Origin: Mycobacterium sp. ITM-2016-00316
Lineage (GTDB): Bacteria > Actinomycetota > Actinomycetes > Mycobacteriales > Mycobacteriaceae
Direction: 5' to 3'
Length of the DNA stretch: 64,000 bases
NCBI RefSeq assembly: GCF_002968335.2
Contig: NZ_CP134398.1
Span: 3,844,001 to 3,908,000 of the forward strand
Shown one piece after another: positions 42,672 through 51,067 of this stretch. The position numbers were made by a program, and so were the translations under genes. Below the pieces are notes generated by a model that ran no database searches, had not been told where the DNA came from, and was given only the letters and a program-made list of their open reading frames with translations. How positions within the stretch are numbered: position 1 is the first letter of the stretch; every line of letters starts with the position of its first letter.

Positions 42672-42728
42672 TCAAGATCAGCCGAACGGAGCGACACGTC
42701 GATATCGCCGCCTAATATCTGATCTTGA
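42672..42728. promoter_or_regulatory. 10-bp inverted repeat flanking the -10 of the DUF2306 gene
   Basis: TCAAGATCAG (42672-42681) and CTGATCTTGA (42719-42728) are perfect inverted copies 37 bp apart. The -10 TAATAT (42713-42718) abuts the second arm, and the second arm ends one base before the ATG at 42730. This could be a pair of half-sites for a regulator or a hairpin around the promoter. Confidence 0.5.
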
Positions 42729-42729
42729 A

Positions 42730-43899
42730 ATGGACAACCACAAGCAGAGGGCGGTTTCGCGGGGGCTTTTCATCGTCACCGCCATCGTGACAGCCCTCTA
42801 TCTCCCGCTGGCGCTGAACTACACGTGGCCGCTCTTCGACTCGGGCGTGTCGCGCTGGCAGGACGTCGTGAACACGTTCCTCAACGGCCGTGAGTACGCC
42901 GTGGACGAGGGATCGGTCCAATCAGTCCGGGACGCCGCCTACGCCGAGCACCGGGTGGTGCTGCTGGTGCACACCACGTTGGGCGCATTGGCATTGGCGC
43001 TGGCCCTGTTTCAGTTCTCGTCCCGGCTGCGGGAGCGCCGGCCCGCGGTCCATCGCTGGATCGGCCGGGCCTACCTCGCGCTGATGTCGGTCAGCATGCT
43101 CACCGCCCTGATATTCCTCTACGCCACCCCGCCGGCCGAGCATTTCATCGGGCCCGCGTTCGAGACTCAGCTACGGGCACTGGCGATAGCCACCTTCGCC
43201 AGCGCGTGGTACGCGGTGTACGCGATCCGCACCCGCGATGTCGTCACCCACCGGGCCTGGATGACCTACAGCATCGCCTTCATGTTGACCGCACCGCTGC
43301 TGCGGTTCATCTGGATCGGGATACAGCCTCTGATCCCGCAACACGACCTGCTGACCAACATCGGTGTGGCCTCCCTGATTCTTGGTGTCGTCGCGCCGGG
43401 CGCCGCGGCAGCGGCGTTCATGGTCTCCCAGCGGCCCCTTCCCGACGATGTGGCCACACCGGTGCCGGCATGGCGGTATGGCGCCGCGGTGGCGGTGGCG
43501 GTGGCGGGCTCGCTCACCTACACCGCCATGACGCTGCGATTGCCCGAACCGATACCGCACACTCTGGTGGCGTTCCACCTGGTGCCACTCTGGATCGCCA
43601 TCGCGCTGGCCGCGGTCGGCGTGGCCCGCTCCCGCAACCGGGGTGACACGGCCCGGGAACGGCAATGGCGATGGCTGCTCTGGGGGTTCACCGCAGCCCC
43701 GGTGTCGGTGACCCTGTTCTCGCTGATCGTGCCACCCGCCTTCACCGCTGCCGACGCGATCATCGCCGGCGGCATGGACGGTGCCGGCATCCCGATCACC
43801 ATCTGCTTCGGGGTGGTGGTCCACGCCGCCGCCCGCGCACGCGCCGACGAGCCCAACCAGCCTCGCCGGTCCACAGCCGAAACACCATCAGCCGTGTGA
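42730..43899 (+). CDS. DUF2306-type polytopic membrane protein
   Basis: 389 residues with about nine to ten hydrophobic helices, beginning GLFIVTAIVTALYLPLALNYTW. The middle matches the DUF2306 pattern: HTTLGALALALALFQFSSRLRERRPAVHRWIGRAYLALMSVSML and RTRDVVTHRAWMTYSIAFMLTAPLLRFIWIG, with conserved histidines (HRWIGR, HRAWM) that in related families could bind heme or metal. No function is known. It is transcribed alone, with an unusual 10-bp inverted repeat around its -10, and its stop is close to the convergent nadE stop. Confidence 0.75.
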   Translation: MDNHKQRAVSRGLFIVTAIVTALYLPLALNYTWPLFDSGVSRWQDVVNTFLNGREYAVDEGSVQSVRDAAYAEHRVVLLVHTTLGALALALALFQFSSRLRERRPAVHRWIGRAYLALMSVSMLTALIFLYATPPAEHFIGPAFETQLRALAIATFASAWYAVYAIRTRDVVTHRAWMTYSIAFMLTAPLLRFIWIGIQPLIPQHDLLTNIGVASLILGVVAPGAAAAAFMVSQRPLPDDVATPVPAWRYGAAVAVAVAGSLTYTAMTLRLPEPIPHTLVAFHLVPLWIAIALAAVGVARSRNRGDTARERQWRWLLWGFTAAPVSVTLFSLIVPPAFTAADAIIAGGMDGAGIPITICFGVVVHAAARARADEPNQPRRSTAETPSAV

Positions 43900-43906
43900 G
43901 CTTTGG

Positions 43907-45949
43907 CTAGTCCTCCGGGATGTGCCGCTCGATCTCGTGAAGCCAGATCCGGGCGGACATGTCCGAGGGCGCACGCCAGTCACCGCGTGGCGAGAGCGCC
44001 CCGCCGGCCGAGACCTTGGGGCCGTTGGGCAGTGCCGATCGTTTGAACTGGGAGAACGAGTAGTAGCGCTGCGCGAACACCGTCAGCCAGCGCCGGATCT
44101 CCTTGAGCGAGTACTGCGGCCGCTTGTCCAGCGGGTACCCCAGCGGCCAGTGCCCACGCTCGGCGTCATGCCAGGCATGCCAGGCCAGGAATGCCACCTT
44201 TGCCGGACCGAACCCGTAGCGCAGCACCTGGAACAGCGAAAAATCCTGCAGCACATAGGGGCCCACCTTGGCCTCGCTGCTCTGGATCTCTTCGTCCTCG
44301 CCCGCGGGCACCAGCTCCGGGGTGATCTCGGTGTCGAGTACCGACTGCAGCACGTCGTCGACGGCGTCCTCGAACTGACCCGATGAGATGACCCACCGAA
44401 TCAGGTGCTGGATCAACGTCTTCGGCACACCACCGTTGACGTTGTAGTGCGACATCTGGTCACCTACACCGTAGGTGGACCAGCCCAGCGCCAGCTCGGA
44501 GAGATCTCCGGTGCCCAGCACGATGCCGCCGCGCTGGTTGGCCAGCCGGAACAGGTAGTCGGTGCGCAGCCCGGCCTGCACGTTCTCGAAGGTGACGTCG
44601 TAGACCTTCTCGCCGCGGCCGAATGGGTGATCCATCTCGGTGAGCATCAGCTGCGCGGTCTCGCGGATGTCGATCTCGGCGAACGTCACGCCGAGCGCCC
44701 GGCTCAACGCGATGGCGTTGCCCTTGGTGCGATCGCCGGTCGCGAACCCCGGCATGGTGAACGCGAGAATGTCGCTGCGGGGCCGGCCTTCCCGGTCCAT
44801 CGCGCGGGCGGCGACGATGAGGGCGTGGGTGGAGTCCAGACCCCCGGAGACCCCGATGACGACCTTCGGGAAGTTCAGTGCCCGCAGCCGCTGTTCCAGC
44901 CCGGAGACCTGGATGCTGTAGGCCTCGTAGCAGTCCTGTTGCAGCCGAGTGGCATCCGAGGGCACGAACGGGAAGCGCTCGACCAGCCGGCGCAGCCCGA
45001 TGTCGCCACTCGGCGGATCGAGAGTGAACTCGATGGTGCGGAAGGCATCGCCGGCCACGCGGTAGTGCCGGGCGTTGTCGTCGAAGCTGCCCATCCGCAG
45101 TCGTTCGGCGCGCAGTAACCCGGTGTCCACATCGGCGACACTGCGTCGCTCCCCTTTCGGGAAGCGCTCGGACTCGGCGAGCAGTACCCCGTTCTCGTAG
45201 ATCATCGTCTGACCGTCCCAGGACAGATCGGTGGTCGACTCGCCCTCGCCGGCAGCGGCGTAGACATAGGCAGCCAGGCATCGCGATGATGCCGAGCGGG
45301 CCAGCAGCTTGCGGTCGTCTGCCCGGCCGATGGTGATCGGACTGCCGGACAGGTTCGCCAGCACCGTGGCGCCGGCCAGCGCCGCCTGCGCGCTGGGCGG
45401 CACCGGAACCCACATGTCCTCGCAGATCTCGACGTGCAGCACGAAGTCGGGCAGATCGGTGGCGGCGAACAGCAGGTTGGGCCCGAAGGGCACGTCCACC
45501 CCGTTGAGCCGGATCATCCCGTCGATATCGTCACCGGCGGCGAGCTGGCGCTTCTCGTAGAACTCCCGGTAGTTCGGCAGGTAGGACTTCGGAATCACCC
45601 CGAGAACCGCGCCGCGGTGGATCACCACGGCCGTGTTGTACACCCGGTTGCGGTGCCGCAGCGGTGCACCGATGACCAGCACGGGCAGCAGGCCTGCGGA
45701 CGCGTCGACCACGGTGGCCAGCGACTCTTCCACCGCGTCGAGCAGGGTGTCCTGGAGCAGGATGTCCTCGATCGAGTATCCGCTCAGCGTCAGTTCCGGG
45801 AACACCGCCAGCCCGACGGCCTCGTCGTGGCATTCCCGGGCCAGCCGCAGCACCGATTCGGCGTTGGCAGCGGGATCGGCCAGCGTGGTGTGGTGGGTGC
45901 AGGCGGCCACCCGCACGAACCCGTGTCGGTAGGCGGAGTAGAAGTCCAC
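43907..45949 (-). CDS. nadE: Glutamine-dependent NAD+ synthetase
   Basis: 680 residues, the full two-domain mycobacterial type. The N-terminal nitrilase-fold glutaminase (about 1-300) has FPELTLSGYS (Glu), IPKSYLPNYREFYEKR (Lys) and LHVEICEDMWVP (the catalytic Cys). The C-terminal synthetase domain has the ATP loop VIGVSGGLDSTHAL (about residue 366) and LGTGDLSELALGWSTYGVGDQMSHYN. It amidates deamido-NAD, the NadD product, to NAD with ammonia channelled from glutamine. Matches Rv2438c. ATG 45949; the downstream gene is convergent. Confidence 0.96.
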   Translation of the reverse strand: MDFYSAYRHGFVRVAACTHHTTLADPAANAESVLRLARECHDEAVGLAVFPELTLSGYSIEDILLQDTLLDAVEESLATVVDASAGLLPVLVIGAPLRHRNRVYNTAVVIHRGAVLGVIPKSYLPNYREFYEKRQLAAGDDIDGMIRLNGVDVPFGPNLLFAATDLPDFVLHVEICEDMWVPVPPSAQAALAGATVLANLSGSPITIGRADDRKLLARSASSRCLAAYVYAAAGEGESTTDLSWDGQTMIYENGVLLAESERFPKGERRSVADVDTGLLRAERLRMGSFDDNARHYRVAGDAFRTIEFTLDPPSGDIGLRRLVERFPFVPSDATRLQQDCYEAYSIQVSGLEQRLRALNFPKVVIGVSGGLDSTHALIVAARAMDREGRPRSDILAFTMPGFATGDRTKGNAIALSRALGVTFAEIDIRETAQLMLTEMDHPFGRGEKVYDVTFENVQAGLRTDYLFRLANQRGGIVLGTGDLSELALGWSTYGVGDQMSHYNVNGGVPKTLIQHLIRWVISSGQFEDAVDDVLQSVLDTEITPELVPAGEDEEIQSSEAKVGPYVLQDFSLFQVLRYGFGPAKVAFLAWHAWHDAERGHWPLGYPLDKRPQYSLKEIRRWLTVFAQRYYSFSQFKRSALPNGPKVSAGGALSPRGDWRAPSDMSARIWLHEIERHIPED

Positions 45950-45989
45950 CCGGTCATTCTGGCATCAGACGCAAACACCCCATGTCAGG

Positions 45990-46910
45990 TCAGGCCGAGC
46001 GCCGCCACTCCGCGATGACCGAGGCCAACCCGTCGGCCAGGATCGGCAGCTGCGGCACCAACGTCGCGCAGCTGATGAACTGCAGGGCACGGGCGGTGTC
46101 CATGAGACGCTGCACCGCCGCGTCGGTGGGTCGCAGCCCGAGCCGCACGGCGGCTTCGTCGTACTCGGCCACCGCCTCGGGGCCCAGCATTGCCAGATCC
46201 CATTCGACGGGGCCCAGGGACACGTCCTCGAAGTCGGAGAACCGGATACCACTGGTGGTCCGGATGACGTTGTGCGACGGACCATCTCCCTGCACGGCCT
46301 GCACGCTGACACCGGGATGCCGCGCGGCGAACGCGGCCGGATCGCTGAGCACCGCGCGCAGAGAGGCGTACTCGTGGCGGGCCCGGTCGATATCGGCGGC
46401 GCTCAGCAGGTCGGATTCCTCGAGGGCGGCGAACATGCCCGGCCCGGCCTCGTTGAACGGGGCGAGGAAAGGCAGCGGTGCACGGTAGCCGGACAGCCCG
46501 GCGTGCAGCTCGGCGCTCTTGGCGATGGCCACCCCCGAATAGGGCTCGTGATCGGTGGCCACGTCGGCCAACTCCCAGAACGTCATCGGGAATCCGCCGT
46601 GACGCACCGGGGTCCGCGGCACCAGCGGGCTGGGCGGCACCACCGGCACTCCCCGTCCGTCCAGCCAGGCGACCACGTCGAGTTCGCGCTGCTGGCGGGC
46701 GTGCTGCAATTCGGGCGTATATCCCTGCGGCAGCACCACCGGGACGCGGGCCACCACCGGGGTCGGGTCCAGGCGCACCACCACCGAGAACACGTCGTGC
46801 AGGACGGTCGCGGACTCGGCCTCCAGTCCGAGCGCACGACCGGCCTCCAGTGCCGCCCCCGCGGCGCGCCGGCGGCGGTCGGCAAGCTGATCGGGTGAAA
46901 GCCACACCAT
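45990..46910 (-). CDS. Aminoglycoside-phosphotransferase-like kinase
   Basis: 306 residues from ATG 46910. APH/choline-kinase fold: an N-lobe with HDVFSVVVRLDPTPVVARVPVVLPQGYTPELQ (nucleotide strand/lysine region) and a C-lobe with VQAVQGDGPSHNVIRTTSGIRFSDFEDVSLGPVEWDLAML. In the usual catalytic HGDxxxxN the histidine is glutamine here (QGDGPSHN); the aspartate and asparagine remain, and the DxD-like SDFED metal motif is kept. The substrate is unknown and antibiotic resistance should not be assumed. It is divergent from the sirtuin gene. The longer frame to 47564 is an antisense shadow. Confidence 0.75.
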   Translation of the reverse strand: MVWLSPDQLADRRRRAAGAALEAGRALGLEAESATVLHDVFSVVVRLDPTPVVARVPVVLPQGYTPELQHARQQRELDVVAWLDGRGVPVVPPSPLVPRTPVRHGGFPMTFWELADVATDHEPYSGVAIAKSAELHAGLSGYRAPLPFLAPFNEAGPGMFAALEESDLLSAADIDRARHEYASLRAVLSDPAAFAARHPGVSVQAVQGDGPSHNVIRTTSGIRFSDFEDVSLGPVEWDLAMLGPEAVAEYDEAAVRLGLRPTDAAVQRLMDTARALQFISCATLVPQLPILADGLASVIAEWRRSA

Positions 46911-46948
46911 GGGGTCACCATGCCATGCGTCGATCGGCTGGACGCGCC

Positions 46949-46954
46949 TATCCT
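46949..46954 (+). promoter_or_regulatory. -10 element of the sirtuin gene
   Basis: TATCCT, 7 bp before the GTG at 46962 (-13 to -8), supporting a leaderless GTG start. Confidence 0.5.
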
Positions 46955-46961
46955 CGGTGGG

Positions 46962-47795
46962 GTGGATGCTCCCGAACTCATCGCGGCTTTGGCCGGACGC
47001 CGGGTGGCGGTCCTCACCGGTGCGGGAATGTCGACCGATTCGGGGATTCCCGATTACCGCGGGCCGGATTCCCCGCCGAGCAACCCCATGACGATCGGCC
47101 AGTTCCGCTCCGACCCGGTCTTCCGGCAGCGCTACTGGGCGCGCAACCATCTCGGATGGCGCCACATGGACGACACCGCCCCCAATGCCGGGCACCGCGC
47201 GCTGGCACGCATGGAATCTGCCGGTGTGGTGTCGGGATTGATCACCCAGAACGTCGATCTGCTGCACACGAAGGCCGGCAGCCGGCAGGTGGTCAATTTG
47301 CACGGCACCTACGCCCAGGTGGTGTGCCTGAACTGCGGGCTCACCATGTCGCGAGAGGCCCTCGCCGACGAGCTGGAAGCACTCAACCCCGGGTTCGCCG
47401 AACGCGCCGAGCGGGTCGGCGGTATCGCGGTCGCCCCCGACGCCGATGCCGTGGTGGCCGACACCTCGGACTTCCGGTATCTGGACTGCCCGCGCTGCGG
47501 CGGCATGCTCAAGCCCGATATCGTGTACTTCGGCGAGAGTGTCCCCAAAGATCGCGTGCAACAAGCCTTTTCAATGGTCGACGCCGCCGACGCCCTGCTG
47601 GTCGCGGGTTCCTCGCTGACGGTGTTCTCCGGCTACCGTTTCGTCCGGCATGCCGCGGCCGCGGGCATGCCGATCGCCATCGTCAACCGCGGTCCGACCC
47701 GCGGTGATGGGCTGGCCACCGTCAAGGTCGAGGCCGGCTGCTCGGAGCTGCTGGCCCTGCTCGCCGGCGAGCTCACCGCGCCCGCCGTGCGCTAG
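46962..47795 (+). CDS. Sir2-family NAD-dependent protein deacylase
   Basis: 277 residues from GTG 46962. NAD-binding GRRVAVLTGAGMSTDSGIPDYRGPDS, TQNVDLLHTKAGSRQVVNLHGTY with the catalytic histidine, and a zinc ribbon of two CxxC pairs (CLNC near 126-129, CPRC near 176-179) separated by an unusually long acidic insert. Then follow PDIVYFGESVP and AGSSLTVFSGYRFV for NAD ribose binding. The class is distinct from the CobB-like enzyme. An ATG at 46920 would add 14 residues, but the divergent gene starts only 10 bp from it, and a TATCCT -10 directly precedes GTG 46962. Targets unknown. Confidence 0.87.
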   Translation: MDAPELIAALAGRRVAVLTGAGMSTDSGIPDYRGPDSPPSNPMTIGQFRSDPVFRQRYWARNHLGWRHMDDTAPNAGHRALARMESAGVVSGLITQNVDLLHTKAGSRQVVNLHGTYAQVVCLNCGLTMSREALADELEALNPGFAERAERVGGIAVAPDADAVVADTSDFRYLDCPRCGGMLKPDIVYFGESVPKDRVQQAFSMVDAADALLVAGSSLTVFSGYRFVRHAAAAGMPIAIVNRGPTRGDGLATVKVEAGCSELLALLAGELTAPAVR

Positions 47796-49057
47796 AACGT
47801 GCAGGGCATCGCGCGGATTGCGTGCACGAAATTGCCCTGCAGATAGGCGGGTTCACCGGCGGCGATATCCGGCAACTGGGTCAGCAGCTCACCGAACAAC
47901 GCCCGAAGCTGCGTCCGGGCGACATGGGCGCCGAGACAGAAGTGCCGTCCACCACCACCAAAGCCCAGATGCGCGTTCGGTTTCCGGTTGAGGTCGAACC
48001 GGTCGGGGCGGTCGAACACCTCGGTGTCCCAGTTGCCCGATGCGTAGAACATGACCACCTTGTCGCCGGCCGCGATCTGCTGACCTCCGAGTTCGACATC
48101 GACGGCGGCGGTGCGCCGGAAGGTCATCACCGGGCTGGCCCAGCGCACGAACTCCTCGACCGCGCCGCCGATGCGGTCCTCGAAATCCTCCATCAGCCAG
48201 GCCCGCTGGTCGCCGAAGTCGGTCAGCGCCTTCAGCGCGTGACTGCTGGCCTGGCGGGTGGTGTCGTTTCCGGCGACCGCCAGCAGCACGAAGAACGCCG
48301 ACACCTCGGCGTCGGTCAGCCGGTCACCGTCGACCTCGGCGTGCACCAGCGCACTGATCAGATCGGTGCCCGGGTTCTGCCGGCGGTCGGCGGCCAGCGC
48401 CTGCGCCACCTGATGCAGATACATCTGGTTGGTCACCAGCACTTCCAGCGGGTTGCGGCCGTCCAGGTAGATCGGGTCGGCCCAGGACACCAACGCGTCG
48501 GCGGCGTGAGCCACCTGCTGGCGCTCTGATGCCGGGATACCCACCATGTCCGAGAGCGTGCGGATCGGCAGCTCCTTGGCGCACTGGTCGACGAAGTCGA
48601 CCCCGCTGCCCGCGTCCTTGAGCTCCTCGACGATCGCGCGGGCATTGGCCTTGATGGAGGTTTCGATCCGGGCCACCTGTCGCGGCGTGAAGGCCGAGTG
48701 CACGAGCTTGCGGATCAGCGTGTGCCGCGGCGCATCCATGGCCAGGAACGACTGCGATGCCTCCAGCAGCTCTTCGGGCACGGTGTCGAACAGCACGCCC
48801 TTCCCGGACAAGAACGTCTCGCTGTCGCGACTCACGGCCTGGATGTCGGCATGGCGGGTGACGGCCCAATAGCCGGGATCCTCGGGGTCGGGCATGAGCG
48901 TCTCCTCGACGGGCCGATGCCAGCTCACCGGGCGTTGGGCCCGCAGTTGGGCGAACGACCGCTCTCGCTCGGCCGCCGTCGTGGACCAGAAAGCCTTCGA
49001 CGAGATGTCGATGGGGTCGTAGGAGCGCCGAGCAGTTGTGATCGGTGACACAGTCAT
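47792..49057 (-). CDS. Cytochrome P450
   Basis: 421 residues from ATG 49057. The I-helix oxygen-activating segment LLAVAGNDTTRQASSHALKAL is near residue 255, the C-terminal half has the beta segment TFRRTAAVDVELGG, and the heme loop FGGGGRHFCLGAHVARTQL holds the proximal cysteine near residue 367. It resembles the mycobacterial CYP124/125/142-like group that oxidises steroid or branched lipid side chains, but I cannot assign a family number. No ferredoxin lies beside it. It is divergent from a TetR regulator with a 17-bp palindrome between them, so expression is probably ligand-induced. Its 3' end overlaps the sirtuin gene by 4 bp. Confidence 0.93.
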   Translation of the reverse strand: MTVSPITTARRSYDPIDISSKAFWSTTAAERERSFAQLRAQRPVSWHRPVEETLMPDPEDPGYWAVTRHADIQAVSRDSETFLSGKGVLFDTVPEELLEASQSFLAMDAPRHTLIRKLVHSAFTPRQVARIETSIKANARAIVEELKDAGSGVDFVDQCAKELPIRTLSDMVGIPASERQQVAHAADALVSWADPIYLDGRNPLEVLVTNQMYLHQVAQALAADRRQNPGTDLISALVHAEVDGDRLTDAEVSAFFVLLAVAGNDTTRQASSHALKALTDFGDQRAWLMEDFEDRIGGAVEEFVRWASPVMTFRRTAAVDVELGGQQIAAGDKVVMFYASGNWDTEVFDRPDRFDLNRKPNAHLGFGGGGRHFCLGAHVARTQLRALFGELLTQLPDIAAGEPAYLQGNFVHAIRAMPCTF

Positions 49058-49073
49058 GGCTGCGACAATAAGT

Positions 49074-49090
49074 CTAGACAACGTGTCTAG
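49074..49090. promoter_or_regulatory. Candidate operator between P450 and TetR genes
   Basis: Perfect palindrome CTAGACA-ACG-TGTCTAG in the 66-bp divergent gap, 16 bp before the P450 start and 33 bp before the TetR start. This is the usual position for a TetR-family binding site repressing both genes. Confidence 0.65.
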
Positions 49091-49111
49091 TCAAGATGGC
49101 GCATCGGCCGA

Positions 49112-49117
49112 TACGCT
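49112..49117 (+). promoter_or_regulatory. -10 element of the P450-linked TetR gene
   Basis: TACGCT, -12 to -7 from ATG 49124; fits a leaderless mycobacterial promoter. Confidence 0.5.
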
Positions 49118-49123
49118 GGGCTC

Positions 49124-49759
49124 ATGGCATCGGTGACCCGCGCGACCCGCAAGCCGCAGGCCAACCGCCAGGAACGCCGCGAACAGATCGAACGCCAACT
49201 GCTCGACGCGACCGACCGGCTGATGGCCGACGGCACCAGCTTCACCGAGCTCAGCGTCGACCGGCTCGCCACCGAGGCCGGCATCTCGCGCGCCAGCTTC
49301 TACATCTACTTCGAGGACAAGGGCGACCTGCTGCGCCGACTGGCCCGCCAGGTCTTCGGCGACCTGACCGCCGATGCAGCCCAGTGGTGGACGGTCGCCG
49401 GCCGCCGGGACCCCGCCGACATCCACTCGGCCATGGCCCGCATCATCGCCAGCTACCGGCGCCACCAACCCGTGCTCATCGCCCTCAACGAAATGGCCGG
49501 CTACGACACCCAGGTCGGTGAGACCTATCGGGAGCTGCTCACCGGGATCGGCGCGCAATTCGCCGCCGTCATCGAGGCCGGGCAGGCAGATGGATCCATC
49601 CGCGCCACGCTGCCCGCTGCCATCACGGCCAGCAGCCTGGTCTGGATGGTGGAACGGGTCTGCCAGCAGACCCTGCCGACGCAGCCGAGCTCCTATGATG
49701 ACGAACTGGCCGCGTCACTCACCCAAATCATCAGGGGCGCACTGTACTTGGAAGGGTGA
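49124..49759 (+). CDS. TetR-family regulator of the adjacent P450
   Basis: 211 residues. A basic N-terminus is followed by the helix-turn-helix (RREQIERQLLDATDRLMADGTSFTELSVDRLATEAGISRASFYIYFEDKGDLLRRLA, about 19-73). The ligand-binding C-terminal domain is helical with TetR_C-type content (HQPVLIALNEMAGYDTQVGETYRELLTGIG). Divergence from the P450 gene and the shared palindrome at 49074-49090 make local repression of the P450 the most likely job. The ATG follows a TACGCT -10 by 6 bp. The inducer is unknown. Confidence 0.9.
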   Translation: MASVTRATRKPQANRQERREQIERQLLDATDRLMADGTSFTELSVDRLATEAGISRASFYIYFEDKGDLLRRLARQVFGDLTADAAQWWTVAGRRDPADIHSAMARIIASYRRHQPVLIALNEMAGYDTQVGETYRELLTGIGAQFAAVIEAGQADGSIRATLPAAITASSLVWMVERVCQQTLPTQPSSYDDELAASLTQIIRGALYLEG

Positions 49760-49771
49760 GGCCGGAGAGCT

Positions 49772-51064
49772 TCAGAACCGCTCCGGGTGCCAGTACACAT
49801 CCTCGGGTGTGCCCGAGACCGCGTTGTCGACGGCCTGGCGGCCCTGGACGTAGCCGTAGTCCTGGTTCGACGACTCGTATCGCCACCCTCCGAAACGGCC
49901 CCGGCTGTAAATGCCGTGTGCGCGCAACCGTTCGTCGGCAGCACGCAGCAGTCGATCACGGCCCAGTGTGGGCACCGGATAGCCGAACTCGAGGGTGTCG
50001 GCGAAACGGCTGACCACCCGTGCCGGGTCGGCGCCGAGGCGCTGCAGTGAGCGCTGCACACCCTCGACCGCGTCCGGCGCCGATATCGGGTCGCCGGCGA
50101 AAACCGGTACCTCGCAGAGGATGTTCCACCGGCCGGGTCCGGCATTGGCCGGGTCGTAATTGCTCAGCATCGTCGCGCGGTACCAGGGCACGGATTCCGC
50201 CGGGCAGTACAGCCAGGTCTTGTCCGCCAGCGTCGCCGGTGGTTCCCCGTCATAGCCCAGTCCGACCGCGTGGACCCGGCTGGCGCGCAGGGTCTGCGCC
50301 GGCTCGGACCAGCCGATCCAGCTCAGCGCGGTGGTGACCGGGGCGGTACTGATGCAGAACCGGAAACCCACCGTGCTGCCGTCATCGAGATGCGCCTCCC
50401 GGGCAGCGGTATCGACGCCGAGCACCCGGGTACGCAGCCGGACCGAACCCGGCGTCATCAACCGGTCGTGTACCGCCTGCCACAGCGCGCCGGTTCCCCC
50501 GACCGGATACGGAAACGTCGATGCCGGGGGCGGTGGGCCGCCGGCCAACCCGAGCACCGGGACATTGCGCGCGGTGCTTCCGCTGCGCAGCGAGGTCCAT
50601 TCGTGGTCGACGTCCTCCAGCGGCAGCGTCCACATCTTGCGGTTGTAGGGCTCGAAGAACTCGTCGTAGAGGCGGCGACCGAAGTTGTTGCGGTAGTAGT
50701 CGGCCAGATGGGCGACCGGGGCGTCGGGGTCCAGATCGAGAGGCAGCTCGGTGAGCTGCTGCTGAATGGGCGTGGGCACCAGGCTCTGCGGACCGTCGCC
50801 GCACAGCCACACCCAGCCGTTGCGGGTGACGTGGTTCAGGGCGACTCCGCTGGCCTCGACGGCGCGGTCGAAGTCGGCGAAGTGACTGTGCAGTACATGA
50901 CCACCCAGATCCCAGGTGAAACCGGCGTCGTCGGTCACTGAGGCGGACATACCGCCCAGCCGTTCCCCGGCGTCCACCACGAGGTGATCGATGCCGAGTT
51001 CGGTGAGGCGGACTGCGGCGCCGATGCCGGTGGTGCCGGCGCCTACTACGAGAAACGTTGGCAC
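49772..51064 (-). CDS. UDP-galactopyranose-mutase-like / amine-oxidase-type flavoprotein
   Basis: 430 residues from GTG 51064. The N-terminal FAD motif is TFLVVGAGTTGIGAAVRLTELGIDHLVVDAGERLGG (GxGxxG plus Asp). GFTWDLGGHVLHSHFADFD, YYRNNFGRRLYDEFFEPYNRKMWTLP and FPYPVGGTGALWQAV resemble UDP-galactopyranose mutase and protoporphyrinogen-oxidase-like proteins used in cell-surface sugar or pigment pathways. The reaction is not known. The gene lies 3 bp downstream of a PIG-L deacetylase gene, so the two should act together, perhaps on a sugar substrate that is deacetylated and then rearranged or oxidised. Not part of the M. tuberculosis nadE-proB interval as I recall it. Confidence 0.75.
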   Translation of the reverse strand: MPTFLVVGAGTTGIGAAVRLTELGIDHLVVDAGERLGGMSASVTDDAGFTWDLGGHVLHSHFADFDRAVEASGVALNHVTRNGWVWLCGDGPQSLVPTPIQQQLTELPLDLDPDAPVAHLADYYRNNFGRRLYDEFFEPYNRKMWTLPLEDVDHEWTSLRSGSTARNVPVLGLAGGPPPPASTFPYPVGGTGALWQAVHDRLMTPGSVRLRTRVLGVDTAAREAHLDDGSTVGFRFCISTAPVTTALSWIGWSEPAQTLRASRVHAVGLGYDGEPPATLADKTWLYCPAESVPWYRATMLSNYDPANAGPGRWNILCEVPVFAGDPISAPDAVEGVQRSLQRLGADPARVVSRFADTLEFGYPVPTLGRDRLLRAADERLRAHGIYSRGRFGGWRYESSNQDYGYVQGRQAVDNAVSGTPEDVYWHPERF

Positions 51065-51067
51065 AGC

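Noticed and set aside
45990..46910. Aminoglycoside resistance gene
   Set aside because: Fold similarity only; catalytic loop altered and no resistance context.
46920..46961. ATG 46920 as the sirtuin start
   Set aside because: It would leave 10 bp to the divergent gene and put the TATCCT -10 inside the coding region. GTG 46962 fits a leaderless promoter better, though the ATG cannot be excluded.
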